Shown here in pieces: positions 36,874-49,500 of a stretch of DNA of 64,000 nt. Source of the stretch: Litoditis marina. Its lineage: Eukaryota > Nematoda > Chromadorea > Rhabditida > Rhabditidae. Location of the stretch: assembly GCA_964036275.1 (NCBI GenBank), contig OZ038439.1, forward strand, positions 14,374,830-14,438,829, written 5' to 3'. Position 1 is the first letter of the stretch. Each line of letters begins with the position of its first letter. A program made the translations under genes and the position numbers. A model generated the notes under the pieces. The model saw only the letters and a program-made list of their open reading frames with translations, was not told the origin of the DNA and did not search any database.

Positions 36874-37227
36874 AGAGAAAGTGGGAGAGAGAATCATAAT
36901 GAGAAATTATCCCGCTCTTATTCTCAGGAGAAGTTTTGCGCTCTATGTTAAGGAGAGATGTCGCGCTCTAAGTTAGAAAAAGAGATATTGTTCCTATTTT
37001 CTCTGTCTATGTGAGACCCACTGTTCTCATTTTCGCTGTCTATGTGAGAATTATAGATAACTCTTGCGCTCTATGTTGAAACCATCTTTTGCGCTATACG
37101 TTAAGAAGAACTTTCGCGCTCAAGGGATTTCGAACACACAAAAAAGAAGAAACGTTTCGTCGACGCAACCAACGACCTAGGCTTATCAAAAGAGAGGCCC
37201 GGGCGTTAGCCCGGGCTGCCTTCCTTG
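36698..37227 (+). mobile_element. Helitron H3, 530 bp, complete ends
   Basis: It starts TCCACTAGTATAAAAGGCTA after A (36697) and ends with the hairpin CCCGGGCGTTAGCCCGGG, then CTGCCTTCCTTG, followed by T (37228). It contains a GA tract (36785-36890) and a few CGCGCTCTATGTT units. The 5' end is the same as H1/H2 but the 3' hairpin matches the tail at 10294. It lies within an intron of gene N copy 2. Confidence 0.8.
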
Positions 37228-39089
37228 TTAGACAAGAATGAAATTCATCTTACATGGTGAATAGATTGAATGAATTTTCATAAACTCCCCAGTCTCAAGC
37301 TCAGAAAGTACTTTTTTTCATTCAAGCGCACAATGAAACTTTAACAATGTCAAACAATGAGCGGCAGACATGATTCAATATGGAGTGCATAGAATCTAAT
37401 CAGAAATTGAAATGTGAAGTCTACTAATACTTTTTTTTGAAATTGTGTCTCATTACAGACAAGCCATGAACCCGTGAGAAAGGCCCGGAAGTCTGAGTAT
37501 GTTCTTTCTCACATTTTTGTTTCTTGTCTAGGACATCATTAGTTTTATTTCAGCATAGTTTTCCAGTTCATTATATTTGGGTTGTCATTGAGAAAACAAG
37601 GCAAGACGAAATATCTTTAGTATACATTTCATTTTTCTCGTATACAACTGTTTATTTTTCTCTCCAGAGTCCATTTAAACACTTGTTACCACGCACTTTA
37701 TTTCTAAGTACATTCATTGCAGGTCGTCAGCGGAAGAGCGGCCAACGGAAGATACGGAGAAGGACGGTATGTAGTTCATCCACTTTATTTCCACCAATAT
37801 GATGAATGAGCTGCAAAATTCTCTGGACAGTTTTTCATCTGTTGTGGCCGCAAAAAAGTTTGTTGCAACAGGAACATTGATTTTTTTCACTCACCTCGAA
37901 AAAATAATGATTTTTTTCGTAGGTTGGAAACCTCTCATTCTTTATTGTGAAAACATATTAATTTTCAGAGGTCATCGATTTCTAACCAGCTAGAAGAGTC
38001 GTTTCTCTCGATAGAAAGCTCGAGGTGGAATGGCTTAGACTCAAACATTTCAAAAACAAAGGTTAGTTCTGTACAGTTTTCAAAATTCCAGAATGTTTTA
38101 CTTTATCTGAATCGTGTTTTTATCATTTATGGTACTTCTGTGTAATTTTATCTGACTTCTGTAGTGGTGTCTTATCTGAAGTGTAGGAAACCAACTCTTA
38201 GGGGCCTGCTACCTTGTTCATTACTTTGAAATGCTGGAAAGAATGAAGATTATCTGATTTCAGGATGCTTCCTGACCACAAAGTTTACTCCTGGGAATCT
38301 TTCTGCGTGCTTTTGCGCGCACGCGCATTCTTCCGACAACCCAAGTCAGTTTTCGCTCAGTTCTTTTTGATAAAAAACAGTGCAAGCTTAGTGAGTCAGA
38401 GAAGAAAAGGTTTCAATTTTTTAAGGCGCAAAATTCTGTCGTCTAGCTTTGTCTATGTAACTGGGAAATTGAAATCCAGCTCTGTAGTGTTGTACTGTCA
38501 AAATAGATGTTTCACATTATTGCTATTTTTGATTAGTTTTGTTCAAAATTTTATCCAATTTTTAAGGTGTCTTAATCTGTTTCAGAATTTGATCATGTGT
38601 TGGAGGTCTATGAAAAAGAAAACAAACGCATCAAGAAGCTGAAAAAGGACGAAGAGAAAAAAAGAAACCTGAAAAAAAGAGAAAAAGACTCGCAAAAACT
38701 AAACTTGTGTAAATTTCAGCCTTGGAATAAATCGTGCGTACGAATGTTTTATCTTTTAAAAGTTCTTGATTTTTTACAACTCGAGATGTACGCCTTTGAC
38801 ATTTGAACCGAATCTTTTATCTCAAATTCTTCTGTTGTCACTATGAAATAGTTTTCATCATAAATGCATGGTACATTTCAAACTCATCAACATACATGTG
38901 TTTTTTTTATCTCGCTCACCTTAAATATACGTTTGTTCTCTACAATAAAAATATAATTTTAATCATTGTATTACATCACAATAACACACAAGAATGATAC
39001 ATGTTTATGTAGATATACGAGAAGAAATATGTAGCCGTCTAGTAAAGAAAAATGAGTAATTGGCGAGTGTTCTTTGCGTGGACTGGCTA

Positions 39090-39755
39090 CTAAGCAAAAC
39101 TTTCCTCGGAGTTCACCAATTCGACTGAAGATGACCTGAAAATAATATGAATTCTAAAAATAACAGACGACCGACCGAACACTCTCATACTGTGCAAACG
39201 ACAATATGAGATTTCTGATTGGCTTCTAGGATAAGAAGTCAGGAAAAACAGTTGTATATGAAAGCTAGGTAAAATGTGAAGAAAACGGTACATTGCCTTG
39301 CAAATTATAGTAATAACAGTAGAAACAACTAACCTAACTAAAATGAAACTGAAGTTTGAATAAAACTCAAAAAGTGAAAGAGAACGTATTCAGAGTTGAC
39401 GGATGACTGAAGGGTTTTGACACTACCGACCGAAAGCTGTAATAAGACACATTTTCCACCAGCCCAAGTCTTGTTGTTGGTTGTATTCGCATTCGTGTCC
39501 CTGTAAATACATTAGTAAAAACATAAAGGTTATAACAATGGAACCCCTACTATTCCAAATGCATTGAACAACTTTCGAAAAAAGTGTAGTTTCTGTCTCA
39601 AAAGTGGTATCAACTGTTAACTCAATGGTGAGAAATCTCCAATAGATTGCAATTCGCAATCCACAGAAAGAGAAACACTCTTCAGGACACTTGGAAATAC
39701 TGATATTCGGAATCAGAATTCTTGAAAGTCGAAATTCGTTCCCCAGGGAAACCAA
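39090..39755 (-). pseudogene. Family Q copy 2
   Basis: The terminal exon encoding SSSVELVNSEESFA is intact (39135-39090). The exon before it has TAG in place of TGG after PDFLS. A longer upstream frame (39755-39423) includes KCPEECFSFCGLRIAIYW and LTVDTTFETETTLFSK, which is shared with copies near 2470, 52420 and 61650 and may be another exon. Function unknown. Confidence 0.35.
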
Positions 39756-42700
39756 ACATTTTGAACATGTTTCTTAATTCTACACCTGCGCTTGGGGAAC
39801 GCCGTTTTGGCTATAATGTTGGTCAATTGCACAGTCACGTGAAACATATTAAACACAGCAAAACTCAGAAACGTGCAAGAAAAAAGTGCACAAATCCTCA
39901 AGGAATGCTTACTTCATTCAATGTATTTTTCCAATCTACTCAACAGCAGGTTTACAGTATGCTAGATTTTTGGATTGGTTTCCGATTAGAGAATTTCGCA
40001 GAGCTGAATGAATGCAAATTCGTGCCAAATCTGAGACTTGAAGCAATTTAATTTAAATGTCAAAGGCCTACATCCATCTCGAGTTCTATAGAATCAAGAA
40101 CTTTTGGAAAATAAAACATTCTTTCTATTGGATTTTTTTTTATCACTTATCTGTTTTGAGATATATTTTGAGAAAGATGTCTGAAGTGCAGTCAGTCACA
40201 AACAATGAAAAACCACAAAGTTTTTTTATGACTATGAATCCTCACGTCCTATGACTATGACGTCCGCACGATTAATTCCAAGATTTATTAATAAGATTCA
40301 TTCACACAACTCAAATTAGTTTTGCGACCGATCGGTTTTTCTTTCTTGACGTTATTCTTCTTCTCATCGTCTTTTTTCTGCCTCTCGAGACGCTTGTTTT
40401 CTCTTCGTACGCCTCCAGTACAGGATCAAACTCTAGAACAAATCAAAAACACCTTAAAAATTAGTTCAAAACTAATCAAAAATAGCCATAATGTGAAACA
40501 CTTATTCTGACAGTACAACACTACTGAGCTAAGAAAACTTCCAATTTTCTAGTTACAGAGACATAGCACACAGACTTTTGCGCCTTATCAAATGAAAACC
40601 TTTTCTCCTCTGACTCACTAAGCTTGCACTGTTTTTGAGCGAAAAGAACTAAGCGAAAACTCACTTGCGTTATCCGAAGAATGCGCGCGCGCGCAGAAGC
40701 ACGCAGAAAGATTGCCAGGAGTAAATTTTGTGGTAGCATCCTGAAATCAGATAATCTTCATTCTTTCCAGCAATTCAAAGTAATGAACAAGGTAGCAGGC
40801 CCCTAAGAAGTGGTTTCCTGCACTTCAGATAAGACACCCCTGCAGAAGTCAGATGAAATTACACAGAAGTACCATAAATGACAAGAACACGATTCATTTG
40901 AAGTAAAACTTCCTGGAGTTTGAAAACTGTACAGAACTAACCTTTCAAGTGCTTTAATTTGAGCCACCCCACCTCCAGCTTTCGATCAATCGATTCAACC
41001 TTCCGAGCTGCTTGAAAATCGACAGATACTGAAAACTTATGTGTTTTAACAACAAAGAATGAGACGTTTTCGACCTACGAAAAAAACAATATTTTTTCGA
41101 GGTCAGTACAAACGGTTCTCGTGAAGTTGCGACACGCAAATTGAAGTACCGATACAAACTCAAAACGGTGGGGGTAAAATATCAATGTTCTCGTTGCAAC
41201 AAACTTTTTTTGCGGCCACAACAGATGAAAAACTGTGAAAAAAATTTCGCAGCTTACTCATCATATTTGTAGAAATGAAATTGATAAACTACATACTTGA
41301 GTCGAAGATGATCTACTATTGAATATAACAATAAGGTATAATAGATAATGTACACTACTAATGCTCTGTTTATTATTTTTCATGTAACAGAAAGCCCATG
41401 ATGATGTTGGCGTCAGTGTTATCATCAAATTATTTTCTGAAAACATTCATGGCCAATTCTATTTGTAACCGGTTTTTTTTGGTAACCTAACCGTTTTTTT
41501 TGTAACCCTCTGTTCAGGTTATCTCACAGGTAACCGGTAGGTAATCCAAAACTAAATTCGGTCATCGTACAAACTAACGGTAAACATTTTGTGTTAGAAA
41601 ACAGGTCACCGGATTTTTATTTTAGGTTACCAACCGGTTACCTACTGAGGTAACCTGAAAAGTAGATTACCAAGAACCGGTTACATGAAGAAATCACCAA
41701 CATTCGTCGCTCTCAAAAAACCAAAAATCACACTTCTCGGTTTTAGCTATAATTTTGTTTAAATAATTTTCTGTTTTGTTGAGGAAATGTGATAATTGTA
41801 GTCTGCTCACTGATCTACTGTACTTTGACCCACACGCCCCTTTTTCCGTCACCCGATCATTCGGGACACTTTCTCCCATAGGAGTCATGTTTCATGTTTC
41901 ATACGTAAATGTTGTACGAAACGACTATTATTGTTACTGTTTCATTTATTTGAAACGATCATAATTGTTGTCATAAGTTCTTCTAGATGGTATGTCCGAG
42001 AAAGTTATGTGTGCAGTGAAAGATTCCACTCAAATTCATCTCAAATCAGGTACAAAACCATTATGAGTGGCCTTCTTTACTGAACAAATTTCTTTTGTAT
42101 TCTAAATTATGATTATAACTTTTTGTTACCATACTCCATGTTGTTAGGTGATGATCTACATACCCGGCGTGTGCAGAAAATTTTCCATGTTTGGATTTGG
42201 TTCTAGAATAGAGAAATATTGCTACTTTCAAATGTTTTCAATGTGTAGATCTAATATTATCCAAGTAAGAAAGAATTAGAGCACGCAGGCTCCCAAGACC
42301 CTCACGTGATAAGAGGCATATACTAGAAGTAAATTGAATTTTCACGTGAAGTTGGCATTCTAATGGGGAATTGTGCACTTTATCGTTTCACGTTCCTGAG
42401 TTGTGCTGTGTTTAACATGTGTCACGTGACTGTGCGATTGACTGACAGAATAACTTCAGTACATCACCCCGTTCAACGCAATCGATGACCATTTTCAGAT
42501 AATTTCGGTTGTGATGGTTCGTGTTTTGGACATCGGACTATCCGAATTCCACATAAGTAATTAGATAGATAACAGGATGTTCACGAAGCCGACAGAAACC
42601 TGTATTTTGAACTTTGAGTTTTGATGCTAAAAGTGAGTCAATTTGATCCATTTTGTTTTGAAGTATTCGAGAGTTATACTTTGCTTACGTAATCATATTG

Positions 42701-43356
42701 TTGTATTTGGTCAGATTCAGAGCTCTGTGAGATAGTGTGGAGAAATAAGAGTCGCAGACGGGGTCAGATCTGAAATATTGGGATATTTCTGCAGAAATAT
42801 TTAAATGAGAAATGAGAATAATAGATATAGAAATAAAAACAATAGGAATAATAGAAATAGATATGGGAATAATGTATATATAGAATGAAGTGATATTTGC
42901 CTTTTTTAGAAATATCCCTATACCATTACTAGATCTTTTGACTACGTTTGTTTTTGTCTAAACTGTATCTATGTTCAGGCACTTTTTATTATTTGGATTA
43001 ATCATATATAATATCACTGGTCCACATATATTGTTACCCTGACGATCGGAATCGGCAAAGCTGTTCCGGACTTGTGAGTTACTTTTATTTTACTTTGGAC
43101 ACGAGATAATTTAGATGATCGAATAAACTAGAAGTAAATTGGATAGTCACGTAAAGTTAGCAACTTAATGATGAATCGAGCCCTTTGTCATTGCATGTTT
43201 TTAGTTTTGCTGTGTTCAACAGGTGTCACGTGACTGACGTGACTGTGCAACTGACTGTCAGTAAACTACGCGTACCGTGGAGCGACGTAATTAACAGTTT
43301 AGCGCAAGACAGAAAATTCGGTTCCTGTCCAACCATATTCAGGATTTTTTTCCAGA

Positions 43357-44687
43357 ATGTCATATCTTTACAAGGTCGTCGAGGACACCCGTGTGTTGAT
43401 CTCATCATCCAGCAATTGGGGCGAAACAGAGCAAGAGAGGTAGGGTGCGATTTCCGAGGCAACCAGAATGAGTCATCAAACTAAAAGTCAGCGAAGTAAA
43501 GGTGAAGCTCATTCGAAAGTGACAGTCATTAAGAACAGAAACAGTTGAGAGGCAGAAATATGGTTTCCAAAATTGTTTTGTTCTGTTTTTCTAATCATGA
43601 CTAAAAATTAATTAATGACTTACACTTTTAAATGACTTTTTTTGACTCATTTCCGTGTTGAATGACTCATTTCTGGTACCGATTTCTTACTCCAACTTTG
43701 AGGATCGAGATGTTACTTGCATCACTTCGACTGTGAAGCATGATGCTAACGCTCGTACAACTCCATGTCTTCCTTAATGCTTACTTATTCGGAAAGATTT
43801 TTTGTAGTTTTCGTTACTTAAACACGACTCGTTAGGATTCTTCAAAAAAGTCTCCTCACACTTTTGTAAAAAATGGATACTTCAACAAACATGAATAAAT
43901 TGGTTACGTGAACCAGCAGCAACGTTCAATTTCAGTGACGAACTTGTTACTGAGGAACAAAGGTGTGCGACATTGGCAGAAAAATTCAGTCCCTATGCGA
44001 AGTTCTGTGGTTCGCCTGTGATGGTAAGGCTGCTTTTTCAATAGACTAGAAGTAAATTAAATATCTCATCCTGATGCGGCGTCGTGCACTTTGTCATTGC
44101 ATGATTCTAATTTCTGCTGTGTTTAAATGTTTCACGTGACTGTGCAATTGACTATTAGTGAATCTGAATAAAAACTCGATTTCGATCTTCCAGCTGGGGT
44201 GAAAGTATAGCTAAGCATCCGCCTAGAACACACAACTCTATGAGAACGGATCTTTAGTGGGTGCCAATAAGATAAATGTCTGTTTCTCGCCGGAATCGAA
44301 CCTGCGAGCAAAACATTCGTAGCAGGGCGATAACCACTGCCCAATTAGTAACATAATCGGCAAGCTTTGGAATCGAGAACATGTGTGCATACGCCGCGGA
44401 AAGTAAGATATACAGTACTCTCCCGCATTTCTGTTTGCGACGAACGAAGACAATCTCGTGGATTCAGAATCTGGATCGAAATTTTCTGGAAATTACGTTC
44501 CATCAATTTTCCGTTATTCACACGCACGAAAAGCCGGACCACGAATTGACGAGACTCAGTCGTCATTAAAACTCCTATAGATAAGACTATTTCCAGACTG
44601 CCTTTCAAAACTTTATTATTTTCTACTTGCTCGAGCTGTGGTATTTGGTCGTTTATTCGTATATTCGTGCGAAACGAAGTGGCCTCG
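43357..44687 (+). pseudogene. Gene M copy 3: exons 1-3 with frameshift
   Basis: Exon 1 (43357-43439) keeps ATG one base after TTCCAG and is open. Exon 2 (43936-44023) is open (ends FCGSPVM). Exon 3 (44597-44687) is two bases shorter than in copies 1 and 2, which breaks the hydrophobic segment. The coiled-coil exon follows at 46817-46912. Exons 4 and 5 are absent because module B ends at 47156. Confidence 0.6.
44240..44420 (-). repeat. tRNA-derived SINE-like repeat (module B)
   Basis: The B-box GGTTCGATTCC is at 44292-44302 on the minus strand, with the A-box region just upstream altered to GGGCAGTGG. The upstream TACTGTATATCTTACTTTCC is kept. Confidence 0.55.
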
Positions 44688-46816
44688 GTAAGAAAATTAA
44701 TCGTATTCCAGTGAAATGTGAGAGTATTGTTTGTTTCACCCACTTATCTACAACATCAGGCTTCAAGTTTCAGACTGTTTGGTATGTCGGCGTTTTTTTA
44801 GCTTTTCTTCGAGTTCTGGTATTGTCTTCGGCACTTTTACTACAATAAACTTTGGACGTAGGAAGCCGAAATAATGAACTTTTCATTAGAAAAAGCGTGC
44901 TAAATGTTTGAAAGATTACTGTAGAAGGACATAGATTGGTGAAACGACTATAGAAATATAGTATATTTTCAATGAGACGCGAGTTGAGAAAAATAGGTGA
45001 GAAGGTTCATAAATACAGTAAATCGTGACCGCCGCCTCATGGTTACATATAAGACGCTGCAATCTGAAAGAATCTCAAAAGTCGGATTTTTTTTATTCGT
45101 TGATTATTTGGGAAAGTTGATTATTATTTCTATTTTGAGACGCATCTTAAGATGAAAATAATATTTCCCATCTTATCAATGATTGAAAAAATGGAAAAAA
45201 AACTTCTTCAATCGAGCGCTGCGTGTGAGTTGTGTTTGGTTTGGCCATTGCGCACCCATTTTAGGCTTTCAAACCACAAAAGTCTTCAAATGAAACCTTT
45301 TTTCGAAATTTAAAAAAGAGAGAGAGAGAGCTAGATATCTATCGAATACATATGTTGTGTGAAAAAATTAGAAGAATCGGTCAAGGTTGAAAGAAGTTAT
45401 GCTGACGTGTCGTTATGAAATTTTCCGTTGTCCCTCGTCGCTCGTTGCTCGTCGCTCGTCCCTCGTCCAATGTCCGCATAGAAAATTATTTTTTTAACTA
45501 CTGGACCGATGCGATTGAAATTTGGCACACATGTGTAAACATCAAAGATAGCGCGGCCCCGTAAGTTCGGTGATGTCACATCATGTTTAACGCTTGGCGC
45601 TGGCGCCAGATGGCGCTAAGAGCTGGAAAATATGTGTTCTCATGAGTTAAAATGTTCGAAATCACGCACAGATGTCATTAAAGTGAGTTCAGCCTGATTT
45701 CCGAGATATGGTGCCATTATTATCAAATGGCGCAGAACGCGGGCGCCTATTGGCGCCAAATGAGAACGACGCTAGCGAAGTAGGGTAACCGAGCCGATTT
45801 GGCTAAAATTCGGCACACATATGTAAAAGCCGAAGTTAGCGCGGCTCCGGAAGTTTGGTGTTGTCACGTTATGTCTGACGCTTGGCGCTGGCGCCAGATA
45901 GCGCCGAAAGCTGGAAAATATGTGTTCCCATGAGTTAAAATGTTCGAACTTTTGCACAGATGTCATAAAAGTAAGTTCAGCCTGATTTTCGAAACATGGT
46001 GCCATTATTATCGGATGGCGCCGAACGCGGGCGCCTACTGGCGCCAAATGAGAACGACGCTAGCGAAGTAGGGTAACTGAGCCGATTTGGGTAAAATTTG
46101 GCACACATATGTAAAAGCCGAAGTTAGCGCGGCTGCAAAAAGTTTGGTGATGTCACGTCATGTCGGACGCTTGGCGCTGGCGCCAGATGGCGCCGAAAGC
46201 TGAAAAAATGTGTTCCCATGAGTTAAAATGTTCGAACTTTCGCACAGATGTCATAAAAATAAGTTCAGCCTGATTTCCAAAACATGGTGCCATTATTATC
46301 AAATGGCGCCAAACGCAGACGCCTATTGGCGCCAAATGAGAACAACGCTAGCGAAGTAGGGTAACGATCGGATTCGCTTACAGAGGTCACAACTATACAT
46401 TTAGTTCACAAGCGGCTTGAGTATCTACAGCTCTTTGACAATTGGCGCCGAAAGACCTGTTTATCCGTCAATTGACGCTAAGATTGAAAATATTGTTTCC
46501 GAACCAAAAATCGCCGGAAACTGTGCTAATTGGTCGAGACGATTCGTTTCAGAGAGAAAAAAAACTTTCGTGCTCGAGGACTGTTTGAAGACGAAAAAAG
46601 GAAGAAACTTCTCGACGCAACCACCAACCTAAACTCATCAAGGGAGGGACCCGGGCGTAGCCCGGTGTACCTTCTTTGTACCATATATTTCGGTGTATGC
46701 CGAGTAGAATTTTTGTTCGTTTGCAATCCTCGCAAACCATAAAGGTGTTCAGGAATGGACTAGAATCTCACGTCAGAAAAGCTATTAAAGTTTTGTGTTT
46801 TACCTGTGATTTACAG

Positions 46817-46912
46817 TTGGAACGCGATAAATCTGATGTGGAACAAAAACTGAGGGACACAGAGCGAGAACTGAAGCAGGCTGCTGAGAATCTGGCTCAA
46901 GTGAACAGCGAA
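46817..46912 (+). CDS. Coiled-coil exon, module B copy
   Basis: Same length, phase and splice sites as 10461-10556; the last residues read VNSE instead of VHSK. The open frame is kept in both copies while neighbouring gene M exon 3 is frameshifted here, so constraint or recent copying are both possible. Confidence 0.45.
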
Positions 46913-47156
46913 GTGAGTCAAACAAAAAATGTAACCTTTTAATGCAAGAGAATAGCTGTAGCAAATAGTTTGTGATCAAAGATCGAAAGTCGGTTTGCCT
47001 GTCTCTCTTTTTCTCTCTGACAAAACTGCTCTATACTGTTAGTCAATTACACAGTCACGTTGAACGTGTTAGACACAGCAGAACTCAGAAACGTGTAATA
47101 ACAAAGTGCACGAAGCCTTATTAGAATGCTAACGTTACGTGACCATTCAATAACTG

Positions 47157-48740
47157 TGTTGAAACAAATTGAGATAAGAAATGAATTTATTTAGGAAAAA
47201 ACACTCTGCTCTCGAGTTTCTCTGTTAATTAGAGAGTGTGCCGTTTTTTCCGAGTGTAAGCGTTTTAAACTACGGTGACAACACCAACACACCTTTCTAG
47301 TTCCATCAATCGATGTTCTTCCCATAGTAACTCGTCGAATATTTAGGATTCGCATTTTTATGGTCTCACGCTTGCAGAGTTTCTAGTGGTAATGGTACAG
47401 AATACAGCACGAAAATTTGTCATGTTTTCAGGTACTATCTCCACAGAAAATATTTGCGCCTTCACACTTCCACCTTCCACAAGTTCTGAACCACAAGTGA
47501 GAATCAATTTTTTGTTTTCTGATCTTTGACTAGTTCTCATTTAAAGGAACCGTTTGTCTATAATAAAAAACGCTGCAATTTATATGTCCCCACAAGAAAA
47601 ACTTGAAAATCACTTTTTCGCTCATCTTTGTGTATTTTACTCCGATGCATCAGATATTATACTGTGAATCGCTGAAAAACGAATATTGCATTAACCATGT
47701 GTAAAACCACACCGCCAAGTACATGCAAACACGAATCAAGATCGTATACGCAAATTCGGTAGAAGCAAAAATGTGCAAATAGTGGTGTGCACAAAATCGG
47801 TAGATCCTGAAATGTGTACACATAAAGTGCACAAATGTAGTACTACGGAAAATGTGTACATGCACAAATTCTTTACTACTAATATTGTTCATAATCCCTA
47901 ATTTAACGCTTAAAGTACAAAAAACCAGCTAAAAACAGAATAGGTTCACATGGACACACCAAAATTCTGACAAATGTATGCATTTCTGGAGGTTTACACA
48001 CTTTTTTAACTAAGGATTTTGAGTAATCTTTTAATCCACTTTTTCGGTTCTATCAATTTTGTGTCACCAAGTTCGATAGGTGTATACATCAATATTTTGT
48101 CTACATCCTGTTTTTCCAGTCGATTTTCCGTGTGCAAGGTTTATGAATACACATGGTCTAAAGAGAAACAACTTTCGTGACAACCGATGTGTATTTTGCA
48201 CAACATTTTCGAAAAATGTGTGTATTTGTCGGATTTAGTGGGGTCATATATATTGCAGCGTCTTATATGGATCAATTGAAAACATGAAAAGTCATGACAC
48301 TGCCTTGATAGGGTTCCTATGGTCATTTACTATTGAAACAGAGAGAAAATGGAAATCGGTCGAGAACCAATCTTTTTATGGTGCCAAATCATTTTTACGG
48401 TTACTGTATCGCAAATCTTTTGGTCGAGCGGTGAAGAAAAGAGGTGCGGTCTCTTCAACGTTATATTTAAGTTGACCTGGTGCAGTTTCTCATGTATTGA
48501 GTGGACATTCAGCAATTGTTTATTTCTCTTCATAGAAATAACCCAAAATTCCCCATATGTTTCATGTTAGTCATCCCTGCGTTATCATTATGAGTTAGCA
48601 ACACATCTCTGATTTCATGACGTGAATTATCTCTTTTCAGGATCGCAACTTATAAGCTCACTACGCCATACATGAAGACTCACCGATCGGGCTCGGTCAC
48701 CGCTCCTTTTGTATAGTCCCGGTCATTAACTGTTCCTCAT
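47157..48740. repeat. Module S copy 3, split by a TIR element
   Basis: It matches 12790-13680 with the same order of landmarks. The insertion at 47570-48261 is missing from both other copies. The right end passes into GATCGGGCTCGGTCACCG, which also occurs at 51540. Confidence 0.65.
47570..48261. mobile_element. ~690-bp DNA transposon with TIRs in module S
   Basis: The left end ACGCTGCAATTTATATGTCC (47570) and the right end GGTCATATATATTGCAGCGT (to 48261) are inverse, 21 of 23 over the TIR. The copies at 12790 and 20375 lack it (TCTCTATAAATT.AATCAATTGC). The interior is rich in TGTGTACA/GTGTGCAC motifs and has no convincing transposase. ACATATAAGACGCTGCAATC at about 8667 and 45048 looks like a single end of the same family. 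Confidence 0.7.
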
Positions 48741-49500
48741 TAGAACTACTCAGTTTATTTATTTTTAACATTCAGTCTTGAGGCTTAAACATATTTCAAA
48801 CCAGATCGTCTCTTTTCTTTTATTGTTTTACTGATAGAAAATCAGAAAAAAGGTTTTTTGAATTGAATTAAATGATTTTTGACTCAAATATACGTCTGTT
48901 TTCTATGATGAAAATGATCTGGTATTATTTCAATTATTGAATGACAGTTTATTCGTGTTTCATACCAAGTTTAAGAAATACATCACAATAACATAAAATA
49001 ATGATTCACGTGATGAGCAATTGACCAGTGTTCTTCGCGTGGACTGGCATCTAAGCAAAACTTCCCTCGGAGTTAACCAATTCGGCTGAAGACGACCTGA
49101 AAATATAATGAATTCTAGAAATAACACATTTCCGAACACTCTCGTACTGTGCAAACGACAATATGAGATTTCTGATTGGCTTCTAGGATAAGAAGTCAGG
49201 AAAAACAGTTGTATATGAAAGCTAGGTAAAATGTGAAGAAAACGGTACATTGCCTTGCAAATTATAGTAATAACAGTAGAAACAACTAACCTAACTAAAA
49301 TGAAACTAAAGTTTGAATAAAACCCAAAAAGTGAAAGAGAACGTATTCAGAGTTGACGGATGACTGAAGGGTTTTGACACTACCGACCGAAAGCTGTAAT
49401 AAGACACATTTTCCACCAGCCCCAGTCTTGTTGTTGGTTGTATTCGCATTCGTGTCCCTGTAAATACACTAGTAAAAACATGAAGGTTATAACAATAAAC
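48740..49500 (-). pseudogene. Family Q copy 3, partial
   Basis: It matches 26560-27215 and 51600-52350. The tail exon around 49045-49100 is altered (PREVLLRCQ instead of the SEESFA frame), and the exon before it has the TAG also seen in copies 2 and 4. Probably non-functional. Confidence 0.4.

Larger units (their letters stand above)
36131..38806 (+). pseudogene. Gene N copy 2: full set of exons with one nonsense codon
   Basis: Exon 1, 36131-36196, starts ATG one base after CATTCTAG (likely trans-splice site) and encodes MRGADKKNILHRLDTTCEEL plus KS. Then come 36602-36676 (AEEPHHVVPPTPAPSK), 37459-37496 (TSHEPVRKARKS), 37723-37766 (SSAEERPTEDTEKD), 37969-38061, 38264-38344 (Cys-rich) and 38586-38806 (Lys/Glu-rich). 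All junctions agree in phase (0, 0, 2, 1, 1, 1). The one defect is TAA at 37983-37985 in the fifth exon, where inverted copies have CAA. A possible 18-base microexon at 36419-36436 is unproved. A Helitron (36698-37227) sits in the second intron. Predicted product: small, charged, probably nuclear or cytosolic (no signal peptide); function unknown. Confidence 0.6.
37918..47156. repeat. Module B, large duplicate of module A
   Basis: Collinear with 853-10815. It begins with the almost identical 1.3 kb, then inverted N exons (about 40290-41040), GGTAACC MITE (41464-41685), gene M exons, the GGCGCC element (45209-46363), Helitron tail and coiled-coil exon. It lacks the 6310-6860 C-rich block with its MITE and ends with a CACGTG MITE at 47156, joining module S. 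Confidence 0.85.

Noticed and set aside
41694..41888. 64-codon minus-strand frame conserved with 56382-56576
   Set aside because: Conserved between modules B and C only because these are recent duplicates; module A has an in-frame stop and no splice context supports an exon.
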